IMG/VR virus record: IMGVR_UViG_3300047483_000537
Coordinates: 1-64,000 of that record
Origin: a virus
Direction: 5' to 3' (one strand)
DNA: 64,000 nucleotides
The translations under genes and the position numbers were made by a program. A model generated the notes under the pieces. It did no database searches, was not told where the DNA came from, and saw only the letters and a list, made by a program, of their open reading frames with translations. Of the stretch, positions 38,005 to 45,594 are shown piece after piece. Within the stretch, counting starts at the first letter, position 1. Every line of letters starts with the position of its first letter.

Positions 38005-38415
38005 CTATTTGTTCTCAAATTTTAAATTTTTGAGATTTTCCAGCTCTCGCTCTAGTTTTTGAATTTCTATACGTTTTTTTCGCAGTTCCAACTGGTAAAG
38101 CTCATTACAATCTAGTCGATCTTTTGGAGCTCCTATTGGTATAGTAATTCTTCCGTAAACACCGACATTTCTGCTCGGATCATTTGTAGCAGTACTAACA
38201 ATAGTAGTATCTCTATTTATAACACCTACTACGCCAAACTCAACGTTAGTACTAGAACCTATAGCCATTGAGCAGTCAAGACCATTGGCACGAAAGCTAT
38301 CGGATTGATAACTACTGTACGAACCTGGTAGTGCTAAATTTAGTGAACCTGTTTGAGCATTTACTATTGAAGTTCCTAACAAGCAAATAAATAAGAGGTA
38401 CTTGTTAATATTCAT
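38005..38415 (-). CDS. Exported protein, unknown family
   Basis: 136 aa with a signal peptide (MNINKYLLFICLLGTSIVNA, cleavage about residue 20). A beta-rich middle (VEFGVVGVINRD ... VGVYGRITIPIG) is followed by DRLDCNELYQLELRKKRIEI and a coiled coil to the end. Two Cys (C49, C103) may form a disulfide. It overlaps the upstream gene by ATGA. Similar DCNxLYQLELRKKR proteins occur in other aquatic phages from memory, without a known role. Confidence 0.62.
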   Translation of the reverse strand: MNINKYLLFICLLGTSIVNAQTGSLNLALPGSYSSYQSDSFRANGLDCSMAIGSSTNVEFGVVGVINRDTTIVSTATNDPSRNVGVYGRITIPIGAPKDRLDCNELYQLELRKKRIEIQKLERELENLKNLKFENK

Positions 38416-38801
38416 GGTTTAACTTTTGAACAAATTTTACTAGCTATAAGGCTCTGTCTAGTGTTATTTCGAAACAGTCTAGATTCTGTACATATATACA
38501 CCACACGTTTAACATCTTGAGTTTTAACATATATATCTATATTTTTAGTCTCAAGATATTCTACACGTAAAATCTTGCTATCGGAACTAGCAAAAGTTAC
38601 AGGCCGCCAATCTTCATCAAATACACCAAGCTCATAGTAAGAAACCTCTTGTCGCTTGTTAAATAGTTCCATTTTTGTTTGCATTACTCCGTCTATAAAT
38701 GACGTCTCAAACTTAGGATAAGTAGGAGTGAACTGGTGAGCAGAAACCTGCCCACCAAATAAAAATAGTACAAACACTAATAAAGTGTAGTAAAAACGCA
38801 T
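38412..38801 (-). CDS. Exported chaperone-like beta-sandwich protein
   Basis: 129 aa with signal peptide MRFYYTLLVFVLFLFGGQVSA. The mature part (TKMELFNKRQEVSYYELGVFD, WRPVTFASS, KRVVYICTES) has the strand pattern of an Ig-like domain and loosely resembles the N-terminal domain of periplasmic pilus chaperones. It lies directly after a pilin-like exported protein gene, which adds weak support. Two Cys near the C-terminus may pair. Confidence 0.5.
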   Translation of the reverse strand: MRFYYTLLVFVLFLFGGQVSAHQFTPTYPKFETSFIDGVMQTKMELFNKRQEVSYYELGVFDEDWRPVTFASSDSKILRVEYLETKNIDIYVKTQDVKRVVYICTESRLFRNNTRQSLIASKICSKVKP

Positions 38802-38805
38802 TATA

Positions 38806-39303
38806 TTACAGAGCTATACACTCCGCTAACACTACAGCTCGATACTCTCCTGCAGGGAAAGATTTATCGTAGCCGTATTCTGCTTTTGATGTTGCGGCAA
38901 ACCAAACAGTACCTGGTACAGTTAAATTGATTTCGGTAATATTATTATATACGCGCTTGTTAGTGGTATAGGCTGACATAGCTGGATCTGTAACACGGCT
39001 TACAGTAACGGCACCTGCCCAATTTACAACATCCGTTAATCCTGGACTTGAAGTAAATGCATTTGGCGTTGTTATTGTTGCTTTGTAGTATCCTGCTTGA
39101 ACTACGTCATAGCGAATAACAGCTGGAGCACCACCGTCTACGGCGGCCGTGCTTAAGACATTTGGTGTAGGGTTACCATAAATACCTACTGTATCTGTGT
39201 TAATAACACATTTAGAAGATACAACTCCACGGATTGGCACTTCGGCTGAATTTACGCCGAATGAGATAGCTAGTGCCATTGCTAATAGTATCGATTTAAT
39301 CAT
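38806..39303 (-). CDS. Exported fimbrial-subunit-like protein
   Basis: 165 aa from the ATG with GAGG eight bases upstream; a longer frame overlaps the upstream gene without such a site. Signal peptide MIKSILLAMALAISFGVNSA. The mature domain begins EVPIRGVVSSKCVINTDTVG, runs through beta strands and ends YRAVVLAECIAL, so the first and last Cys (about C31 and C162) can close the fold as in pilin-like domains. Resemblance to fimbrial subunits is from pattern only. Coupled to the upstream gene by an 8-nt overlap. Confidence 0.52.
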   Translation of the reverse strand: MIKSILLAMALAISFGVNSAEVPIRGVVSSKCVINTDTVGIYGNPTPNVLSTAAVDGGAPAVIRYDVVQAGYYKATITTPNAFTSSPGLTDVVNWAGAVTVSRVTDPAMSAYTTNKRVYNNITEINLTVPGTVWFAATSKAEYGYDKSFPAGEYRAVVLAECIAL

Positions 39304-40150
39304 TTCTTGGTCCTCTGAGATTATATTGTGACTCAACCATTGTATTATGCAACTGCTGCTGGCTTAGATTTAGTCTTTGACTATTTCGGCTGTCGGGCAG
39401 AACTTTGTCCCTATACTTTATGGTTTCTTGATAAACACCACCAGGTAAAGCTACTGTGTATAGTTTAAAATCTGGTATATTATTTAGTGCTTCAAGTGCA
39501 GCGGCTTGAGCAGCTGCTTGTGCAGTTATCAAAGAGTTGCTGCTCTTATTGTCTTTAAGCTTCTTTTCTTTCGGCTCAGTTAATCCGAAACGACGATTTG
39601 TTTCTAGGGCTTCTTCACTATCATAGCTGTACTTAGCAAATTGTGGCAATGTGTCAGAGTTTAGTTCTGGTAATTTTGTTTGCGGTAATTTATAGTTTGG
39701 ACAACTTGTGTCAGTAACGGGCTCTAATTTACAAGTATCATACCTATACCCATAGCTTACAAAAGGGTCTGTGACACTGCCTTGTCCTTGAACAGTGATT
39801 TCTCCACGACCCCAGCTTGTAACCGGAATATTATCAACTGGTACTATTTTTGTTATAGTATTTCCAGGCCTTGCTGTCCAATCGTCCACACTACGAAAAA
39901 CATATCCGTTGCCATTTGTATGAAGGTTTTGTATACTAACCACCATTGGATCTTCTGTATTTTTAACAGTAGTATATCGGTAATTAACACTGTTTACTGT
40001 TAACCCTGTGTACTGTGGAAGTACTTTGGTCATAGTCCACGATAAACCAAAAGCGGCGGCATTTGAAGTTTTATCAGTAATAGTTTCAGAGTAAGAGTAG
40101 CAAGAGCAGAACCATAAGGCCACCACCACCAAGTAGTGTTTTAGTTTCAT
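39296..40150 (-). CDS. Exported protein, unknown
   Basis: 284 aa with a signal peptide (MKLKHYLVVVALWFCSCYSYS; Cys15/17 give no proper lipobox). The mature part has two Cys (C144, C153), a beta-rich first half and an Ala-rich helix (ITAQAAAQAAALEALNNIP). GGAGG lies 8 nt before the ATG. The first 55 nt are inside the preceding gene in another frame. Possible adaptor or secreted subunit of the cluster. Confidence 0.58.
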   Translation of the reverse strand: MKLKHYLVVVALWFCSCYSYSETITDKTSNAAAFGLSWTMTKVLPQYTGLTVNSVNYRYTTVKNTEDPMVVSIQNLHTNGNGYVFRSVDDWTARPGNTITKIVPVDNIPVTSWGRGEITVQGQGSVTDPFVSYGYRYDTCKLEPVTDTSCPNYKLPQTKLPELNSDTLPQFAKYSYDSEEALETNRRFGLTEPKEKKLKDNKSSNSLITAQAAAQAAALEALNNIPDFKLYTVALPGGVYQETIKYRDKVLPDSRNSQRLNLSQQQLHNTMVESQYNLRGPRND

Positions 40151-40631
40151 TGCTTATACCTCCACTGTTTGTTTTGGTACTTGGCTGTAGGCCTTCATTA
40201 GCCTTCCAAGCAGCACGTGCTTCCGAACCAATCGACCCGTCAAATGGACAAGGGGTACCTGCCATCATCATAGCATCAAACACTCGTCTGTCTTGGCATA
40301 GCGTGCTTACCGCAGCTACTTTCATACCCATGTCATAAAGTGTTTTTGATAATTTTAGTCGTTCACAATTAAGGTCCACTACTGTAGCACCAGCACTAAT
40401 ACCCAGGATTTGAGTTTGTACAGCACCGGCTACACCAACAGTACACAAGTCACTATTGGCTGTATTAATAGTAGGACTAATAGCGGATGCTGGTGGTGAT
40501 TTAATAGTGCTGTTACTATCGGATTTAGTAGTAACAGTGCTATTGGTATTTACTACTGCATCTTGAGCTAATACTCCACTTGCAAATAGTACTAGAAGTA
40601 GTATTGCTACAAAATATTTAAGTTGAAGCAA
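40086..40631 (-). CDS. Exported protein with C-terminal membrane tail
   Basis: 181 aa: signal peptide (MLQLKYFVAILLLVLFASGVLA), an Asn/Ser/Thr-rich linker, then a conserved-looking Cys domain (SDLCTVGVAGAVQ, CERLKLSKTLYDMGMKVAAV, LCQDRRVFDAMMMAGTPCP) and a C-terminal Gly4-Leu tail (GGGGLMVLLLLLLL) that probably anchors in a membrane. I recall the CERLKLS...MAGTPCP pattern from T4-like cyanophages and pelagiphages, where it has no assigned role. Overlaps the next gene by 65 nt. Confidence 0.65.
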   Translation of the reverse strand: MLQLKYFVAILLLVLFASGVLAQDAVVNTNSTVTTKSDSNSTIKSPPASAISPTINTANSDLCTVGVAGAVQTQILGISAGATVVDLNCERLKLSKTLYDMGMKVAAVSTLCQDRRVFDAMMMAGTPCPFDGSIGSEARAAWKANEGLQPSTKTNSGGISNETKTLLGGGGLMVLLLLLLL

Positions 40632-40632
40632 C

Positions 40633-41259
40633 TTATCCTCCTAGTACATGCAATGCATGTTCGTAGTGTTTTTTCCGATCTTCTAGGCCGATAGTGCCGC
40701 CATTAATGCGCTTAGTTAGCATTAGAATATCACCAGCATCTGCCCATTGATTTAGTTTATTGGTTTCCCAAAACCAGCAGGCTGATTGTGCTGCACCTTC
40801 AAATGTTTCCAAGTATTCTGCAGCTTCTTCTACACTAATACCTAGTGAGGCTGCAAACCAAGTGTAGTTATCCTTGCCAGTTAACTGAATTAGGCCTTTA
40901 CCTGCAAAACGCCAGCCATCACCGGATTCTGGAGGTCCGTTGCCCATGCGATTAGCATATACTAAGTTGGCAATTGCTTGTTGCTTGTTGGGCATTGTGG
41001 CATATTTCTGTGCCATTTCATCCGTGGGAAAATACTTGGGAAATATTTTTCGTAGCGTGACTGCTTTGTAGTTTAGATTTTCACGTAGCGCAGTAAAGTT
41101 TCCGGATTCGTGAGCACACTGTGCTACAAAAGCAGCAATACGACGCGGAGTGTTAATCTCGTAGTCTGGCAGTAATTGAGCTAACGCCTGATGCCACTGT
41201 TTGACATAAGGGTTTTTAGGGATCAATTGTTGCAATTGAGATAATGTTAGTTCTGTCAC
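40633..41259 (-). CDS. Endolysin, glycoside hydrolase family 19
   Basis: 208 aa. The chitinase-like catalytic domain has the general acid in AQCAHESGNF (E51) and a second Glu in ALRENLNY (E60), then YANRMGNGPPESGDGWRFAGKG and LIQLTGKDNY, typical of GH19 lysozymes of phages. It cleaves peptidoglycan glycan strands at lysis. No signal peptide, so it needs a holin. It is followed by the exported-protein cluster and preceded, with a 4-nt overlap, by the o-spanin gene. Confidence 0.92.
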   Translation of the reverse strand: MTELTLSQLQQLIPKNPYVKQWHQALAQLLPDYEINTPRRIAAFVAQCAHESGNFTALRENLNYKAVTLRKIFPKYFPTDEMAQKYATMPNKQQAIANLVYANRMGNGPPESGDGWRFAGKGLIQLTGKDNYTWFAASLGISVEEAAEYLETFEGAAQSACWFWETNKLNQWADAGDILMLTKRINGGTIGLEDRKKHYEHALHVLGG

Positions 41260-41522
41260 TTTAGTCCCTTATGGATAAGTTGTTGTTGTTGATACCACTG
41301 CTGCCAGGCTTCTAATTTAACTACACACTGATAGTATTGTGTATAGTTACGATTAATAATTTGAGCTACTTGACTCAACGTAGGGTTTTCTGCAAGAGCT
41401 TCAAGTTCTGGGCAAGGTTGCTGGCTTTGCAGACCTGGGGGCTCCGGCCACTTCTGGGTAACGGGTACAACTGTGGAGCACCCAGTTAAAAATAGTGTTA
41501 ATACTAGCAGTGCAATTTTCAT
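41256..41522 (-). CDS. Rz1-like outer-membrane spanin (lipoprotein)
   Basis: 88 aa with a lipoprotein signal (MKIALLVLTLFLTGCSTVVP; lipobox LTGC, Cys15) and a Pro-rich start of the mature chain (WPEPPG), as in o-spanins. It is overlapped by 4 nt by both neighbours. With the adjacent membrane coiled-coil protein it would bridge the envelope and fuse the membranes at the last step of lysis. Confidence 0.8.
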   Translation of the reverse strand: MKIALLVLTLFLTGCSTVVPVTQKWPEPPGLQSQQPCPELEALAENPTLSQVAQIINRNYTQYYQCVVKLEAWQQWYQQQQLIHKGLK

Positions 41523-41938
41523 TTAGGTGCCTTTGCTGCTAAGTTATGCGCTGTAACAAACTCAACAGGTATCTGACAGCCTGAGTCGTGTTTTGTTATT
41601 TCGCGGGTAATATATTCAACTGTGGCTTCACCACGTTGTTTTATAATCTGAGTTTTAGTAACTACACGCTCTTTTATAACTTCATTTACTTGTTGTGACT
41701 TTGCTTCTGCAACTTCAACTTTATGTTGCAAATCTTTGGCGGCTTGTTTCCATACACCATTAGCATATAACAGTCCAATTATAAAAATTATTACGCATGC
41801 CAGTATACCACTAACAATTTTGACAGGCAGTTGATATGTTTTTATAGGAACCAAATGCGATAAAAAATATCCGGAAAATCCAGCTATTAATAACAACCCC
41901 CACAACCAATGTGGAAAAATTTCTAAAATCCAAAACAT
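41519..41938 (-). CDS. Rz-like inner-membrane spanin
   Basis: 139 aa. Two to three N-terminal hydrophobic segments (WLWGLLLIAGFSGYFL, IVSGILACVIIFIIGLLY), then a periplasmic coiled coil (QHKVEVAEAKSQQVNEVIKE...). A classical Rz has a single span, so the extra one may add a holin-like function. Immediately upstream of the Rz1-like gene with an ATGA-type overlap. Confidence 0.7.
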   Translation of the reverse strand: MFWILEIFPHWLWGLLLIAGFSGYFLSHLVPIKTYQLPVKIVSGILACVIIFIIGLLYANGVWKQAAKDLQHKVEVAEAKSQQVNEVIKERVVTKTQIIKQRGEATVEYITREITKHDSGCQIPVEFVTAHNLAAKAPK

Positions 41939-41961
41939 TTATTTTGCCTTTGTAAATTTAA

Positions 41962-42720
41962 TTACGATTTTATTAATCGTATTACCCTCCAACTTACATC
42001 CAGCTCCCACCATTTTTCACCAAAATTGGGTCTGCCAGGAAACCGGTGATGATTATTATGCCAGCCTTCGCCCCACGAGAAAAAAGCCAATAAAGGATTA
42101 TTTCTACTATCGTCGGAGGTTGCATATCGTTGCATACCGTAAGTGTGTCCAAAAAAGTTAGCTGCAGCGCTGCCTAAAAAAACAAATGCCACTGGTACAA
42201 AGTGTCCAAAGATTACGCCGTTGAGTCCAAATAGCGCATACAAAGCCAGCACCCACACAATATGCAATGCTAAAAAATACTTGTGTAGTATGCGATAAAA
42301 CGGATCACGAAGCATTCTAAATACGGTTTTGCTGCGCGTTTTTTCGGAAGTTTTATAATTAAGCATCCACATATTTAGCGCACCGTTTTTAGGCGAATGA
42401 GGATCGCGGCTAGTATCAGAAAACTTATGATGATTGATGTGTTCAGCAACCCAGGAAATTGCACTACCAGTACCTGCCAAATGACCAAAAAACGCAAACA
42501 CGCGCTCTTTCCAAATAGACATTTTAAAACTATTGTGGGTAAGGTACCTGTGAAAAGTTACTGCAATACCTAAACATCCATATAAAAAGTAAAGCGCTAC
42601 TGCAAGTGCCCAATGTGCTGCAGAGCCTCCTTGGTACAAAGCGTACGCAAGCATTGCAGTAGAGATCGCCCCAACAATCCTAAACTTTACAGGGGTCATT
42701 GTAAAAAATGAATTAATCAT
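41962..42720 (-). CDS. Fatty-acid (acyl-CoA type) desaturase
   Basis: 252 aa, four hydrophobic segments and the three histidine boxes of membrane desaturases: HRYLTH (57-62), HINHH (94-98) and HNNHH (221-225). These bind the diiron centre that inserts a cis double bond, usually delta-9, in acyl chains. It is an unusual host-like metabolic gene for a phage and may alter membrane fluidity before lysis. It lies between the spanins and a cupin gene with an ATGA overlap to the latter. Start ATG has no strong ribosome binding site, consistent with coupling. Confidence 0.9.
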   Translation of the reverse strand: MINSFFTMTPVKFRIVGAISTAMLAYALYQGGSAAHWALAVALYFLYGCLGIAVTFHRYLTHNSFKMSIWKERVFAFFGHLAGTGSAISWVAEHINHHKFSDTSRDPHSPKNGALNMWMLNYKTSEKTRSKTVFRMLRDPFYRILHKYFLALHIVWVLALYALFGLNGVIFGHFVPVAFVFLGSAAANFFGHTYGMQRYATSDDSRNNPLLAFFSWGEGWHNNHHRFPGRPNFGEKWWELDVSWRVIRLIKS

Positions 42721-43400
42721 TTGGTTCTCTTTATAAGATGATCTCGAATCATATCTCTGGCTTGGGCTTTTGTTTCTGGAGTTTTGATATTTAACTTTTT
42801 TACTGCTGCTTGTCGACGAGCTAACTTTTCCTTGAACACAGCATCTACAACTGTCCAGACCATAGTGCGATTTTTACCATAAGGCGTATCTGCACTGTCT
42901 CCACGCTGTAAGTATTCAGAAAAGTTCATGGTCTGTGGAACTTTGTAGCAAACACCATTGTTTTGATTTTTGCAAGTTTCACAGATTGTGGTATGTGGTT
43001 TTACATAAAACCGCCAGTTAGCCTTGCGAAAGCCATGCATAAACAGTGTAGTAGTACCAAGGCTTACACCGGTAAGTCTGTGAGTCTGTTTGTAACTTAA
43101 ACGCGCAAAGTTCCACTTTTTTGTAGTACGTTGTTCCGTATAGTTAATACTTTCGGTATACTCACCTTGAAGTAGTAAACTAACACTATTCCAAGGATGG
43201 CTATGCTCGTCTTCACCATCAGGTTCTGAACTTTTAAAAATATGTATATAAGCGTTTGGTAAGTAGTCTAACCATCTTGGATTATCCATGCGATCGCGGT
43301 ATAAAAGATAGTATCTATGCCAGTAAACTTTCCCATAGGCATCAACAAGTGCCTCATGCCTGCCAAGTTTTTCAAGCAGCATTAATAAAAATTTAAGCAT
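42717..43400 (-). CDS. Cupin-like protein paired with the desaturase
   Basis: 227 aa. DEHSHPWNSVSLLLQGEYTE (about 63-82) is a cupin-like metal motif (HxHPW ... E). TTTLFMHGFRKANWRFY further on supplies another His, and a CETC / GVCYK Cys set (about 139-151) could bind zinc. Similar phage cupins are annotated without function. It is coupled to the desaturase by ATGA, so a joint role in lipid or envelope chemistry is possible. Confidence 0.66.
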   Translation of the reverse strand: MLKFLLMLLEKLGRHEALVDAYGKVYWHRYYLLYRDRMDNPRWLDYLPNAYIHIFKSSEPDGEDEHSHPWNSVSLLLQGEYTESINYTEQRTTKKWNFARLSYKQTHRLTGVSLGTTTLFMHGFRKANWRFYVKPHTTICETCKNQNNGVCYKVPQTMNFSEYLQRGDSADTPYGKNRTMVWTVVDAVFKEKLARRQAAVKKLNIKTPETKAQARDMIRDHLIKRTK

Positions 43401-43402
43401 AT

Positions 43403-43909
43403 TTATTCTAAAAACGCAAAACCATATACATTGTTAAAAGCAACAATTTCAATAGCAGAATTACTGGTTTGTAAGCAACCTGGAGTGGTCACTGCTTGAC
43501 CATTTACTGTGGCAGTACCGTCACATAAAAACAGTTTGCTGCCAACTGGAAAGGATTGTGAAGCTCCGGCAGCTATATTAATAGGCAGTACATTTGGCAA
43601 CTGTTTTTGATTAAAAACATAGTTAATACACCACCACTGTGTATTTCCTACTGCAGTAAATTTAAACTGCCCTTGTCTGATAGGGTTTAAGTTTTGACTG
43701 AACGTACCTGGCGGTCTATCAAGAACAGGCAAGTTATCTGTTATAGCTTCACCTATTAATAATCCTTTAGTGTATAAAGTAATATTAGCTGCTTCTGTAC
43801 GAGAACCAGTTTTGCTTGTTGTAACAAGAAATGAATACCCATCCAGACACTCTGCTTTATGCACTTTCCAATCAAATGCTTTGTAAACGGTGTATACAAT
43901 ATTAGACAT
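43403..43909 (-). CDS. Hypothetical beta-rich protein
   Basis: 168 aa, beta-rich with a C-terminal half that has cupin-like traits (NIAAGASQSFPVGSKLFLCDG, then AIEIVAFNNVYGFAFLE) but no His pair. No signal peptide. It is joined to the upstream gene by a one-base stop/start overlap. It may be a small virion or fibre-associated protein. Confidence 0.55.
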   Translation of the reverse strand: MSNIVYTVYKAFDWKVHKAECLDGYSFLVTTSKTGSRTEAANITLYTKGLLIGEAITDNLPVLDRPPGTFSQNLNPIRQGQFKFTAVGNTQWWCINYVFNQKQLPNVLPINIAAGASQSFPVGSKLFLCDGTATVNGQAVTTPGCLQTSNSAIEIVAFNNVYGFAFLE

Positions 43910-44211
43910 TACACGTCCGTTATAGTAAGATTAATTACACTAGAAGAATCATCTGGTTGAACAACTGCTGGAACTACTGTTGCAGCAACTGTGCCTGTTA
44001 TGCCTATACTAGGTACGACTACCGGCTGTGAAAGCTCTTGCCAGTAAGCGACGGGAGCATACATCTGGATAACTGCTTCAAGAGTTTCTCCTTCGTATGG
44101 CAACCTTGTTCCAATATGCATAGTTGGATGTCCCGTGGCAGAGTATACAACCTCCATGCAACGGGCTGTTGGATCGACTGAAATAATTTCGTATGTGTAT
44201 TCAATGCTCAT
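43909..44211 (-). CDS. Small tail-associated protein
   Basis: 100 aa starting MSIEYTYEIISVDPTARCME; the earlier in-frame ATG lies inside the adhesin gene and is less likely. The pattern (VDPTARCMEVVYSATGHPTM, YAPVAYWQEL) is typical of short proteins next to phage tail-fibre genes. The start overlaps the adhesin stop by 4 nt. Function unknown. Confidence 0.58.
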   Translation of the reverse strand: MSIEYTYEIISVDPTARCMEVVYSATGHPTMHIGTRLPYEGETLEAVIQMYAPVAYWQELSQPVVVPSIGITGTVAATVVPAVVQPDDSSSVINLTITDV

Positions 44212-45146
44212 GCAATTGCTCCTAAGCGTGTTCCTGTGGCAAGCCACGTAATGTTTGCGTTACCAGCTACGGCAGCACCTGCACCACCGCCACTGCCTCC
44301 AGCTGTTACTGGATAGCTTGGTCCAGCACCACTTGCACCAGCCGAGCCAGCTGCACCCCAACCGCCGCCAGCTCCACCAGCACCACCTTGATACTGAGAG
44401 TTAGGTGCAGCACCAGATTGGCCACCACTACCAGCTGCAGTAGTTGTTCCAGAGCCGCCTGCGGTAGCTGATCTAGATTGTGATCCATATGAGTTACCAG
44501 CAGGACCGCCTGTGGAACCAGTGCTGCCGCTGCGGCCACCGCCACCACCACCACCGCCCCAGCCGAATGAGGCCGGATTGTTTTTGTCACCAAGTTCGTA
44601 AACTTGGCCACCACCACCGCCACCGCCACCACCACCACCTATTGTTCCGTTGTTTCGTATTGCAACAGCCACAGAAGCAATCAATGCACGTCCACCAGTT
44701 GCACCGGCACCACCAACAGAACCTTGTGTCATACCTGCAGCACCGTTGCCGCCGAAACCACCCATACCAACGATAAATCCGTTGTTTACAAGTTCTACAC
44801 CATTAGGAAACGATCCGTTAATGGTCAGAGCTGTAGTTCCAGTATTACTACTACTAATATAAACACCACTGTTTATAGTAGCAACAACCTTAGTAGACTG
44901 ATTCCAGCCAGCATTTACTGCTAGTGTACGCAGGTTTGCCGCAGTTTGATTAGCGGATATAGTAAATGCAAATTGGTTGACTTTGCCATAACCACTTTGC
45001 ATTGAAATAGTGGTTGTAGGGTTTGAGACTCCCAAAAACAAAACACGAACCGCTGGATCGTTCATGCTGATTGCAGCAGTAGCAGAACGCCCCAGTTCAA
45101 CGTTGACCTGAGACAGCGAAATTGCACCGGATGCTGGTAATGCCAT
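44208..45146 (-). CDS. Glycine-rich receptor-binding adhesin (gp38-like)
   Basis: 312 aa. Residues 1-60 (MALPASGAISLSQVNVELGR...) form an attachment domain. From about 128 come glycine-rich runs (FVGMGGFGG type, a run of 11 Gly near 175, and two more), separated by variable segments. This is the layout of T4-like S16 gp38 adhesins, whose Gly runs form a polyglycine-II sandwich that displays hypervariable loops at the fibre tip. It lies next to the large S74 fibre and would set host range. Confidence 0.8.
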   Translation of the reverse strand: MALPASGAISLSQVNVELGRSATAAISMNDPAVRVLFLGVSNPTTTISMQSGYGKVNQFAFTISANQTAANLRTLAVNAGWNQSTKVVATINSGVYISSSNTGTTALTINGSFPNGVELVNNGFIVGMGGFGGNGAAGMTQGSVGGAGATGGRALIASVAVAIRNNGTIGGGGGGGGGGGQVYELGDKNNPASFGWGGGGGGGGRSGSTGSTGGPAGNSYGSQSRSATAGGSGTTTAAGSGGQSGAAPNSQYQGGAGGAGGGWGAAGSAGASGAGPSYPVTAGGSGGGAGAAVAGNANITWLATGTRLGAIA

Positions 45147-45169
45147 ATATAAATCCTTATAGCTTAAAT

Positions 45170-45192
45170 AAAAGCGGCACTAGGCCGCTTTT
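45170..45192. terminator. Hairpin terminator between fibre and adhesin genes
   Basis: AAAAGCGGC/GCCGCTTTT, 9 bp, loop ACTAG. It carries T tracts on both strands, and on the minus strand it lies between the 131-aa gene and the adhesin gene, so it may lower adhesin expression relative to fibre. Confidence 0.82.
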
Positions 45193-45196
45193 GTAA

Positions 45197-45592
45197 TTAG
45201 GCTGCGGGAGCCTCTGGTGCTGCGGGCACTTCTGCAACCGGTGCCCAAGGCATTGTGGTTGAGGTTAGTGCAGCTTTGGCTACTTCACGATCAAGTACCA
45301 GCTGAATATGTGCTTTGATACCTGGAATACGTGTTTCGTGAGCTTCAATCCACGCAATTACTTGCGCTTCTGTTAAACTAGCTAGTGGCACAAATCCCTC
45401 CGATTGAGGGTCGGGTACTGTGGTAGACTGAGGCAGTTCAAATGTTTGATCTGCTTCTGTACCTTTCATAGTCCACTCTACTTGTTTAACCGCATTTTCA
45501 ATGCCGTTAATGGTAGCTGTACGTAAACCAGTTACTTTGATTGTGAATGTTGCAGTAAAATCACTTGGTTGTGGTGCTGCTTCGATTGTCAT
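45197..45592 (-). CDS. Putative tail fibre assembly/chaperone protein
   Basis: 131 aa. A beta-rich N-terminal part (FTIKVTGLRTATINGIENAV), a helical middle (LTEAQVIAWIEAHE) and an Ala/Pro-rich end. It lies 2 nt downstream of the large fibre gene, the usual position of fibre assembly proteins. Similar small proteins with VxxLTExxVxxWIE are common beside fibre genes. Confidence 0.6.
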   Translation of the reverse strand: MTIEAAPQPSDFTATFTIKVTGLRTATINGIENAVKQVEWTMKGTEADQTFELPQSTTVPDPQSEGFVPLASLTEAQVIAWIEAHETRIPGIKAHIQLVLDREVAKAALTSTTMPWAPVAEVPAAPEAPAA

Positions 45593-45594
45593 GT

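Noticed and set aside
44306-44924. Alternative frames in the adhesin gene (His-rich on +, Val/Leu-rich on -)
   Set aside because: They arise from the GGN repeat composition of the Gly-rich coding frame and lack start signals.
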